Origin: Parabacteroides goldsteinii
GTDB taxonomy: Bacteria > Bacteroidota > Bacteroidia > Bacteroidales > Tannerellaceae
Direction of reading: 5' to 3'
Assembly: GCF_015550595.1 (NCBI RefSeq)
Contig: NZ_JADNBB010000001.1
Coordinates: 506,149 to 570,148 of the forward strand
DNA length: 64,000 nucleotides
Positions 46,157 to 53,155 of this stretch are shown here, in pieces. How positions within the stretch are numbered: the stretch's first letter is position 1; each line of letters starts with the position of its first letter. Both the position numbers and the translations under genes were made by a program. Below the pieces are notes generated by a model. That model ran no database searches. It worked only from the letters and a program-made list of their open reading frames with translations, and was not told the origin of the DNA.

Positions 46157-49100
46157 TCAGAAAGAAACGGAAACGCCTAATAATACGGTTCGCGGCATAG
46201 GATATCTACCTTCATCTACTCCGGCATTATCTTTCTTGATTGCCGGTTCGGGCGACATTCCCGTATAACCGGTAATATAGAATAAGTTTTGTCCTGTTAT
46301 GTAGATAGAAGCATCGCTCAATGTTGCTTTTTCAATGATTTTCTTAGGTAAGCGATAGCTTAATGTGATCTCTCTCAAAGCCAGATAATCTCCTTTCTCG
46401 TAGAAACGGGAACTGTTATTATTGATATTGGGATTCGCATTGTTTGAACGTGTTATGTTCTTCTTACCGAGTTGGTCTGCATAATAGAACTTAGGCAGAT
46501 CCGCATTAACGTTCTCAGGCGACCAGGTATTATAAACATCTTTTATTATGTTGAAAGAACCCTGATATTGTCCCAGTGAGCGGGCCGCGAGGTCATTGTA
46601 AATAATATGGCCCAGCGCATAGTCGAAACGGGCAAATAAGGATATATCTTTATAGGAAAGATTTGTAGAAAAACCTCCGGTCCATTTAGGCAAAACATTT
46701 CCGACTTTTACACGGTCATATTCGTTGATAACGCCGTTATTATCTAAGTCTGCCCACATAACGTCTCCCGGTTCGATTGGTTTTTTACCGATCTTTTCCT
46801 TATCGCTCATCTGTGCCCATTTGTTCGGACCGTATAGTTCTGCAACCGCGTCATATCTGTCACCGGCATTTGCTTTTACGTCGTCCCAATCCTTGAAGAT
46901 ACGTTCCTGTTTATAGGCGTATACTTCGCCGAGAGGTTGTCCTTCCTGGTATCCGCCTACCCAGATCACTTTACCGGATTTAGGGTCGTATACTTCCATA
47001 CCGCCCTGGCGGTTATTTTCGTTACCATTGTAGGGCAGCTTAATGATTTTATTGTGTACCAGCGATGTGTTGAAAGAGAAATCCCAGCTGAACGCCTTGG
47101 GGTTTGAAAGAATATTAAGTTTAACTTCAGCCTCGAAACCTGTGTTGCGTAAGCTTCCCAGGTTTGTTCTGATACTGCTGAAACCGGTATATCCGGGCAA
47201 CTCGAGGCTGGTAAGTAAGTCGCTGGTGGTACGGTTGTAATAATCCAGGATCAGGTTGAAGCGATTATTTATGAAGCCCAGGTCAAGACCGACTTCAAAA
47301 GAATTACTCTTTTCCCAGCGCAGGTCGCTGTTGATCAGCCCGGTATTCAGAAAACCTACATTGCCGTTATAAGGGATAGGAATACTGGAACTGTTGTTGA
47401 TGGTATTATATTCTCCATACACTTCATAATTACCCAGTCCGGCAACGTTACCATTAACACCGTAGCTGACACGCGGTTTAACGGTGGATACATATTTGGC
47501 GATTTCCGTGTCTTTAAAGAATGATTCTTCATGTATATTCCAGCCGGCAGAAACGCCCGGAAAGAAACCCCAGCGGTTATCACTTAGCTTGGATATACCA
47601 TCGTAGCGGGCAACAACGGAGAACAGATATTTATATTCATAGTTGTAATTGACGCGGGCGAAGCCTGATAACATACGGTAACCATCTTTATAAGAATAGA
47701 CTTCCGTCTTGTCGCTGGAGCCGTTCAGTGTAGGGATATCGTCACTTGGGGCCTTGTTCCCTTTTGCCTGTAGCTTGAAACGGTTGTAGTCGAAATATTC
47801 GCCACCGACCATTGCTTCCAGATTATGCTTTTCTATAAACGATTTATTGTAAGTCAATGTGGCACTATGCTGCTGTTGGAACTGGCGTTCATACATACCA
47901 CGTGCATTACGTGTATTGTTGGGTGTATTACTGTTTTGCGTCTGATATTGCTTATCGAAATCTTCTTGTTCGTTATCGATATAATAGATTGAACTGTTTT
48001 CATTCAGTGACAGTCCGGGAATAATTTCCCAGCTTCCACCAATGTTGAAAGTCGTCCTGCGGACATTGTTGATACGTTGTAATTTATCTTTCCAGTAAAG
48101 AGGGTTTCCATCTGCAGATCCGACACCGGCAGCCGGATTTCCATCTTCATCGTAAGGGTTGAGAGTCGGCCATAAGCTCATGGAACGATAGAACAGCTGT
48201 GCTTCACTGATCCATAAACCCGGTTTTTTTGAAAAAGAATAAGTAGCACCTGCATTGATTTTAATATTGTCGCGTACTTTATAAGATCCGTTGATATTTC
48301 CTGTAAAACGTTCATAAGACGTACCTACGACCTGGCCTTGTTCATTATAATATCCGAAAGAGGTCAGGAAAGTAGCTTTATCATTTCCTCCCGTTACACT
48401 AAGGTAATGATCCTGGGTAAATGAAGGGTCATTGAATGCCGCGTCCATCATTTGGCCTCCGTAGTCTTTGAAGATCAATTGGCCTTCTCCGTCGTACGGG
48501 TCTGTCATTTGCTGCCATCCCTCATTTAGAAGATGTTTGTTTTCTTCTGTCAGATAATGAACGGAGAAATGATCTCCGGCATTTGTTCCATACCCGGTCG
48601 TATTGTTCACCTGTTGTAATGTTCTGGTATAGCCGGCATCATTAATGTATTTGTTACCTAGTCGGTTATAATACAGGAAATCTCTGGCTCCGAGGAACTC
48701 ATATCCTTTGCGGGCAAAGTTCATACCTCCTTTGAATTTGTAAGAGACAGTCGCTTTCCCTTCTTTGGCTCTTTTAGTCGTTACAAGAATAACACCGCTG
48801 TTGGCACGAGCTCCGTAAATGGCGGTGGAAGCTGCGTCTTTTAGAACCTGGATCGATTCGATGTCGGCAGGGTTTACGTCATTCATGGAACGTACAATAC
48901 CATCTACTACAACCAGCGCCTGATTGTTTGCAGGGTCACCGGTAATAGTTGCACCGCCGCGTAAGACAATGTTGGGAGCCTCTCCCGGTTTACCGGATGT
49001 ATTTACAACACGTAGACCACTTACTGTTCCTTGTAATGATTGTCCGGCGTTGGAGATTGCTACGTTTTCAAGAGCTCTGTTGTCTAACTTGGAAATGGCC

Positions 49101-49462
49101 GTAGTTAATGTGGCTCTCTTTTGTTGCCCTCCATAACCGGTAACGACAACTTCATCCAGCTGTTCTGCATCTTCACGTAAGATAACATTTACTTTAGTTT
49201 TTCCGGCTAACGGAATTTCCTGAGTTTTGTAGCCGATAAAAGAGAATTGCAGAGTCGCATTTTTGTTAAATACAATAATGGAGAAATTACCATCAAGGTC
49301 AGTTACTGTACCATTTGTGGTTCCTTTTTCCACAATAGAGGCACCCGGCACGGAGAAATTAGACTCATCCATTACCGTTCCTGTGATAGTTATCTGCTCT
49401 TGTCCCCATGCAAAAGCGGGAAGCAACATAACAAGCACTAAGATCAGGAGATTTTTCTTCAT
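46157..49462 (-). CDS. nanO: SusC-like TonB-dependent sialic acid transporter (NanO)
   Basis: First gene of the nan operon: a 1101-aa TonB-dependent outer-membrane importer. In order: signal peptide (LLILVLVMLLPAFAWGQ), carboxypeptidase-regulatory-like domain at about 22-100 (ITGTVMDESNFSVPGAS), TonB-box-like QLDEVVVTGYG, plug domain at about 110-220, and barrel ending GVSVSF. There is no STN domain, so it should not signal through an ECF/FecR pair. A dyad operator candidate lies 72 bp upstream of the ATG, consistent with repression by the divergent ROK regulator. Confidence 0.93.
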   Translation of the reverse strand: MKKNLLILVLVMLLPAFAWGQEQITITGTVMDESNFSVPGASIVEKGTTNGTVTDLDGNFSIIVFNKNATLQFSFIGYKTQEIPLAGKTKVNVILREDAEQLDEVVVTGYGGQQKRATLTTAISKLDNRALENVAISNAGQSLQGTVSGLRVVNTSGKPGEAPNIVLRGGATITGDPANNQALVVVDGIVRSMNDVNPADIESIQVLKDAASTAIYGARANSGVILVTTKRAKEGKATVSYKFKGGMNFARKGYEFLGARDFLYYNRLGNKYINDAGYTRTLQQVNNTTGYGTNAGDHFSVHYLTEENKHLLNEGWQQMTDPYDGEGQLIFKDYGGQMMDAAFNDPSFTQDHYLSVTGGNDKATFLTSFGYYNEQGQVVGTSYERFTGNINGSYKVRDNIKINAGATYSFSKKPGLWISEAQLFYRSMSLWPTLNPYDEDGNPAAGVGSADGNPLYWKDKLQRINNVRRTTFNIGGSWEIIPGLSLNENSSIYYIDNEQEDFDKQYQTQNSNTPNNTRNARGMYERQFQQQHSATLTYNKSFIEKHNLEAMVGGEYFDYNRFKLQAKGNKAPSDDIPTLNGSSDKTEVYSYKDGYRMLSGFARVNYNYEYKYLFSVVARYDGISKLSDNRWGFFPGVSAGWNIHEESFFKDTEIAKYVSTVKPRVSYGVNGNVAGLGNYEVYGEYNTINNSSSIPIPYNGNVGFLNTGLINSDLRWEKSNSFEVGLDLGFINNRFNLILDYYNRTTSDLLTSLELPGYTGFSSIRTNLGSLRNTGFEAEVKLNILSNPKAFSWDFSFNTSLVHNKIIKLPYNGNENNRQGGMEVYDPKSGKVIWVGGYQEGQPLGEVYAYKQERIFKDWDDVKANAGDRYDAVAELYGPNKWAQMSDKEKIGKKPIEPGDVMWADLDNNGVINEYDRVKVGNVLPKWTGGFSTNLSYKDISLFARFDYALGHIIYNDLAARSLGQYQGSFNIIKDVYNTWSPENVNADLPKFYYADQLGKKNITRSNNANPNINNNSSRFYEKGDYLALREITLSYRLPKKIIEKATLSDASIYITGQNLFYITGYTGMSPEPAIKKDNAGVDEGRYPMPRTVLLGVSVSF

Positions 49463-49533
49463 AATAAATTACTTTTATTTGTTAATAACCAAGGTTGAAA
49501 CTTTCAGATAAATTAAAGTTGATTTCGTATTTT

Positions 49534-49557
49534 GACAGAGTTCGTGACAGACTCTGT
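49534..49557. promoter_or_regulatory. Operator candidate upstream of nanO (copy 1)
   Basis: A 7-bp dyad ACAGAGT-N9-ACTCTGT occupies 49535-49557 in the divergent nanO/ROK intergenic region. The 23-bp stretch 49534-49556 is repeated exactly, in reverse complement, at 51209-51231. Size and spacing suit a dimeric helix-turn-helix repressor such as the adjacent ROK protein. Confidence 0.7.
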
Positions 49558-49673
49558 TGAAAATGGCTTAAAAAATATAAAAAAGAGGTTGAAGTTTTTT
49601 TTCGCCAATATTAGTTTATATGAAATCATATGTGGCGGGCTGAAATATTGTGTTTTTTTATTTTTTACAGGCT

Positions 49674-49702
49674 TATATTTGAAATATATTTATTTACTTT
49701 TG
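49674..49702 (+). promoter_or_regulatory. Candidate -7 boxes of the ROK regulator gene
   Basis: TATATTTG (49674-49681) and TACTTTTG (49695-49702) both match TAnnTTTG and lie 56 and 35 bp upstream of the ATG. Both fall downstream of operator copy 1, so the regulator could control itself. The 49558-49673 stretch holds nothing else recognisable. Confidence 0.4.
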
Positions 49703-49737
49703 TTCAATCATACTATAAAATAGCAAATAATAAAGCC

Positions 49738-50949
49738 ATGAATACAAAATTTCTTATCACTACCGATAATAACCGTAATGAGTCCCTTAAAAAGAAAATC
49801 ATACATTATTATATCGCCAATGGTGATGCTACAATAGCAGAACTATGTAAAGAAATGGATTTGAGTATTCCAACCGTAACCAAGCTGATCGGTGAATTAC
49901 AAGAGGATGGTTATATATTGGATTTTGGGAAACAAGAAACCAGTGGTGGACGTAAACCTAATATTTACGGACTGAATCCAACTTCGGGTTATTTTGTCGG
50001 AGTAGATATTTTCCGGGATAAAGTAAATATTGCAGCCGTTGATTTTAAGGGTGAAAAGTTAAGAATAGAAGAAAATATACCATTTGTTTTAGAAAATACA
50101 CCTGCTGCTCTTGAAACATTATGTGTCCAAATCAATACATTTATAGACTCTCTACCAGTTTCGCGTGAGAAAGTATTGGCTGTTGGGGTAAATATTTCAG
50201 GGCGTGTCAGACCGGAGTCCGGTTACAGTTACAGTATTTTTTATTTTGAGGAAAAGCCTTTGTCGCAAATCCTGGAAGAACGTATAAAGATCAAGATCTA
50301 TATTGAGAATGACACTCGTGCCATGTTGTATGGAGAGTATATGCAAGGAGTTGTTAAAGGCGAAAAGAATATTTTGTTTATTAATCTGAACTGGGGGTTG
50401 GGACTATCTATCTTTATTAACGGAGAATTGTATTATGGGAAATCCGGCTTTTCAGGAGAGTTCGGTCATTTTTGTTTCTTTGATAATGAGATACTCTGTC
50501 ACTGCGGAAAAAAAGGATGCATTGAAACAGAAGCGTCTGGATCGGCTTTATATCGTAAATTATTAGAAAGATATAAAGAAGGTAGTAGCACGATCCTTGC
50601 AGCTAAAATAGATAAAAAAGAAAACATAACTATGGCCGATATGATTGAAGCCATACAAAAGGAAGATGTGCTTTGTATTGAAATACTGGAAGAAATGGGA
50701 TTGAATTTAGGCCGGGGAATTGCCGGGTTAATGAATATATTCAATCCAGAACTAGTTGTCTTGGGAGGTGCATTGTCTCTGACGGGAGAATATATCAGCC
50801 TTCCGATAAAGAGCGCTATAAGGAAATACTCTCTTAATTTAGTGAGTCAGGATACTGAAATCAGATTATCGAAATTAGGTGAGCGGGCTGGAGTATTGGG
50901 AGCTTGCTTGTTATCAAGAAGTAAAATATTGGGAATGATCCGATATTAA
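49738..50949 (+). CDS. nanR: ROK-family transcriptional regulator (predicted nan repressor)
   Basis: A 403-aa ROK protein with an N-terminal winged helix (about 15-75; TIAELCKEMDLSIPTVTKLI) and a sugar-binding ROK domain. The ROK signature and zinc site are intact in CHCGKKGCIETEASG; the sugar-binding GFSGEFGH and the acidic IENDTRAMLYGE are present, so ligand binding is likely and residual kinase activity cannot be excluded. The start at 49738 begins the helix-turn-helix module; an upstream in-frame start would add a hydrophobic tail unlike the family. It is divergent from nanO and flanked by two inverted copies of one dyad. The ligand (Neu5Ac, ManNAc or GlcNAc) and the name are inferred from context. 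Confidence 0.85.
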   Translation: MNTKFLITTDNNRNESLKKKIIHYYIANGDATIAELCKEMDLSIPTVTKLIGELQEDGYILDFGKQETSGGRKPNIYGLNPTSGYFVGVDIFRDKVNIAAVDFKGEKLRIEENIPFVLENTPAALETLCVQINTFIDSLPVSREKVLAVGVNISGRVRPESGYSYSIFYFEEKPLSQILEERIKIKIYIENDTRAMLYGEYMQGVVKGEKNILFINLNWGLGLSIFINGELYYGKSGFSGEFGHFCFFDNEILCHCGKKGCIETEASGSALYRKLLERYKEGSSTILAAKIDKKENITMADMIEAIQKEDVLCIEILEEMGLNLGRGIAGLMNIFNPELVVLGGALSLTGEYISLPIKSAIRKYSLNLVSQDTEIRLSKLGERAGVLGACLLSRSKILGMIRY

Positions 50950-51019
50950 TGTCTCTTTTTTATTCGATTTTGCTAAAACTTTAATTTCTCCTCTCTACTA
51001 CTTTTATATGTATTTATAT

Positions 51020-51059
51020 AGCCCATGAGAATTAAATATATTTTTAATCATCATGGGCT
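51020..51059 (+). terminator. Terminator of the ROK gene
   Basis: A perfect 9-bp stem AGCCCATGA / TCATGGGCT has a 22-base A/T-rich interior that can pair further (ATTAAA/TTTAAT). It is followed by TTTAAT, 71 bp after the ROK stop codon. Confidence 0.65.
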
Positions 51060-51208
51060 TTAATATGGAAAAATATATCCAATACCTGATTATTATTAAA
51101 TTATTTTATTTATATTTGCGCAATAATTAAAGAGTAGTCGCTATTTTGCCTGTAATAATGAAAAGATCAAAAAATATGAAAATGATTCTCTTTTATATTT
51201 TGGTATAC

Positions 51209-51231
51209 CAGAGTCTGTCACGAACTCTGTC
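51209..51231. promoter_or_regulatory. Operator candidate upstream of the mannosidase PUL (copy 2)
   Basis: An exact 23-bp reverse-complement copy of 49534-49556, containing CAGAGT-N9-ACTCTG. It lies about 160 bp upstream of the ECF sigma start codon and about 46 bp upstream of a TAnnTTTG box. Perfect conservation in noncoding, A/T-rich DNA 1.67 kb from copy 1 argues for function. Confidence 0.65.
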
Positions 51232-51277
51232 AATTTGATATAGGGACTGATTTATTTACTTAAAAATGATTTAATAG

Positions 51278-51285
51278 TATATTTG
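51278..51285 (+). promoter_or_regulatory. Upstream -7 box of the sigma-FecR operon
   Basis: TATATTTG matches TAnnTTTG and would give a leader of roughly 100 bases. It is the box nearest to operator copy 2. No -33 element was recognised. Confidence 0.35.
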
Positions 51286-51376
51286 TTGTATTGACCCAAA
51301 AGTAACAATACGGAAAAATCAAACTCGACTAAAAATAAATTGGTAGTGTTCGTTCTGATTTAAACGATTGTGTTCG

Positions 51377-51384
51377 TATATTTG
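51377..51384 (+). promoter_or_regulatory. -7 box directly before the ECF sigma start
   Basis: TATATTTG ends 5 bp before the ATG at 51390, so a transcript from it would be nearly leaderless. The TAnnTTTG match is exact, but no -33 TTTG is found. Confidence 0.35.
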
Positions 51385-51389
51385 CCGCT

Positions 51390-51953
51390 ATGCTAACAAA
51401 TCTGATCGACGAGGAACTATTAGTGAAGGAACTGACCCTGGGAAGCCAGAAAGCTTTTCAGGTATTATTCATGCGCTATTACCCCAAGATCCGTGGTTTT
51501 GTATACGGTTTGGTTAAATCGGAGCAGGATGCAGAGGATATTGCCCAGGAAGTTTTTTCTAAAGTATGGGGAAACCGGGATAAGTTTGCCGATGTGAAGA
51601 ACTTTGGCGCTTATCTGTTCATCTTGTCTAAGAATACCACTTTCAATTTTTTGGAAGCTCAACAAATACGTATCGAAAGATTAAAAGAGAAACCATTTGA
51701 AGAAGAGACCAATGACTCTCCGGATGAAGATTTAATTGCCAAGGATTTGCAGCTTTTGATCGATATGGTGGTAGAAAGCATGCCTCCACAGCGTAAATTG
51801 ATCTATCAGTTGAGCCGTGAGATCGGATTATCCAACCAGGAGATTGCCGAAAAATTACAATTAAGTAAGAAAACAGTTGAAAATCATCTGAATTTGGCGT
51901 TAAAAGAATTGAGAAAGGTTTTATTATATCTATTGATACTTTATTTGTGTTAA
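51390..51953 (+). CDS. ECF RNA polymerase sigma-70 factor
   Basis: Sigma factor of 187 aa with region 2 at about 22-90 (FMRYYPKIRGFVYGLVKSEQ, DAEDIAQEVFSKVW) and region 4 at about 125-175 (GLSNQEIAEKLQLSKKTVEN). It would activate the susC-susD-GH76-GH92 operon downstream once the FecR protein releases it. The FecR gene follows after 56 bp. The hydrophobic tail LLYLLILYLC is common in this Bacteroidetes sigma group. Confidence 0.93.
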   Translation: MLTNLIDEELLVKELTLGSQKAFQVLFMRYYPKIRGFVYGLVKSEQDAEDIAQEVFSKVWGNRDKFADVKNFGAYLFILSKNTTFNFLEAQQIRIERLKEKPFEEETNDSPDEDLIAKDLQLLIDMVVESMPPQRKLIYQLSREIGLSNQEIAEKLQLSKKTVENHLNLALKELRKVLLYLLILYLC

Positions 51954-52009
51954 AATATTGGGGGCGAAATGCCCAAAAAGAGTCTTTATAATATAATGTT
52001 AAGGACAGA

Positions 52010-53023
52010 ATGAGTTATATAAAAAAAATAGTTGATTATTTCTTTCATCATGACTTCTCGGAAGAGACGATAAGGAAAGTACATCAAAGGCTGACAAAGG
52101 GAGATGATAGGCCGGAGGTAGACGATGCGCTACTGTCGGTCTGGGATACTATGGGGTTCCCGGAGATGGACGAAAATCATTCAGAACAGGCTTTTTCTCA
52201 ATTAAGCAGACAATTAGGTTTCTCAGAACAAAAGGAACCTGTGCGGAAATCTTTACGGCCGACGTCATTTGTGATGAAACTGGCGGCTATATGGCTCTTA
52301 CCGTTGATCATGCTTTCTTCTTCCGTTTATTTTTATTGGCAGGCAAATATAGTTAAAGATGCCGTGGCGGATGTTTCGCTGATTGAGCATTTCGTTCCGG
52401 CAGGCAAACGTGAACAGATCATTCTGCCGGACAGTAGCCGGGTTTGGTTGAATTCCGGTAGTGTATTGATTTATCCTTCTACTTTTATAGGACAGACACG
52501 TGATGTTTATCTGTCTGGTGAAGGTTATTTCGAGGTAGAGAAAAATGCGGAACAACCTTTTATCGTGAAAGCCCGCACACTGAATGTAGAAGTATTGGGT
52601 ACGCGCTTTAATATTCTTGCTTATCCGGAGGTAAAACAGATTGCCACGACACTTGAAGAAGGCTCCGTACGGGTATGTCTGCAGGATAATGATAAGAAAG
52701 TATATCATCTGGTGCCCGATGAACAGTTGGTATATAATATCGACTCCGGAATAGTGGATATAAAACAGGTCGTCTCTGCCGATTATTCCGACTGGCGCGA
52801 AGGAGGTTTATTATTTGACAACTACTCTTTTTCAGATATCATCCATATTCTGCAACGTACATATGGAGTAAATGTACATTTGCAGACATCTATTTATAAT
52901 AATAACAAAATAACGGTACATTTTAATAAGAATGAATCGTTGGAAAATATATTCATGCTTTTGAAGGAGCTAATCCCCGGACTTGAATATCGTATTGATA
53001 ATAAAGATATCTACCTGAAATAG
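52010..53023 (+). CDS. FecR-family anti-sigma factor
   Basis: A 337-aa inner-membrane anti-sigma factor: cytoplasmic N-terminal part to about residue 88, one membrane helix at about 89-110 (LAAIWLLPLIMLSSSVYFYW), FecR domain at about 120-230 (IILPDSSRVWLNSGSVLIYP, GEGYFEVEKNAEQPFIVK) and the C-terminal STN-like/DUF4974 region at about 265-337 (DNYSFSDIIHILQRTYGVNV). It would receive a signal from the STN domain of the SusC protein encoded next and control the sigma factor encoded just upstream. Confidence 0.93.
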   Translation: MSYIKKIVDYFFHHDFSEETIRKVHQRLTKGDDRPEVDDALLSVWDTMGFPEMDENHSEQAFSQLSRQLGFSEQKEPVRKSLRPTSFVMKLAAIWLLPLIMLSSSVYFYWQANIVKDAVADVSLIEHFVPAGKREQIILPDSSRVWLNSGSVLIYPSTFIGQTRDVYLSGEGYFEVEKNAEQPFIVKARTLNVEVLGTRFNILAYPEVKQIATTLEEGSVRVCLQDNDKKVYHLVPDEQLVYNIDSGIVDIKQVVSADYSDWREGGLLFDNYSFSDIIHILQRTYGVNVHLQTSIYNNNKITVHFNKNESLENIFMLLKELIPGLEYRIDNKDIYLK

Positions 53024-53043
53024 GGAAAAAGCATTTTTTTACG

Positions 53044-53155
53044 ATGTAATTAAAAAAAGTTTCAGTTTCGATTGGGTGCAACGTTTTTTCCATCTGTCAT
53101 TATAGATGAGTACGCACTTAAAAATCGTGTTATTGTTTAACTTTTTTAATTACAT
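53044..53155 (+). repeat. Inverted repeat bracketing the susC promoter and start codon
   Basis: The 18-base left arm ATGTAATTAAAAAAAGTT (53044-53061) is complementary to the 17-base right arm 53139-53155, with one extra A. The right arm ends at the base before the susC ATG. An RNA reading through from fecR could fold these arms together next to the start codon. An RNA begun at the internal promoter would lack the left arm. Confidence 0.55.
53078..53100 (+). promoter_or_regulatory. Candidate ECF-sigma promoter of the mannosidase PUL
   Basis: GCAACGTTTTTT (from 53078) followed by TGTCAT (53095-53100) resembles the AAC ... GTC pattern of ECF-dependent promoters. It lies 56 bp upstream of the susC start. 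The exact consensus of this sigma factor is not known and the spacer is short, so this is tentative. Confidence 0.3.

Larger units (their letters stand above)
50950..51389. other. 440-bp regulatory gap between ROK gene and ECF sigma gene
   Basis: This gap is A/T-rich with no supported gene. It contains the ROK gene terminator (51020-51059), operator copy 2 (51209-51231) and -7 boxes at 51278-51285 and 51377-51384. A further TATATTTG occurs near 51110. A 26-codon frame at 51158-51238 runs through the operator and is not considered real. Confidence 0.6.

Noticed and set aside
49534..51231. ROK gene as cargo of an insertion sequence bounded by the 23-bp inverted repeats
   Set aside because: There is no transposase and no target duplication. 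Each repeat is itself a dyad positioned in a promoter region, so an operator is the better explanation, although the alternative was kept in the finding.
51158..51238. 26-codon open frame (MKRSKNMKMILFYILVYQSL...) running through operator copy 2
   Set aside because: Too short, no promoter at the right distance, and its last third is explained by the conserved operator dyad.
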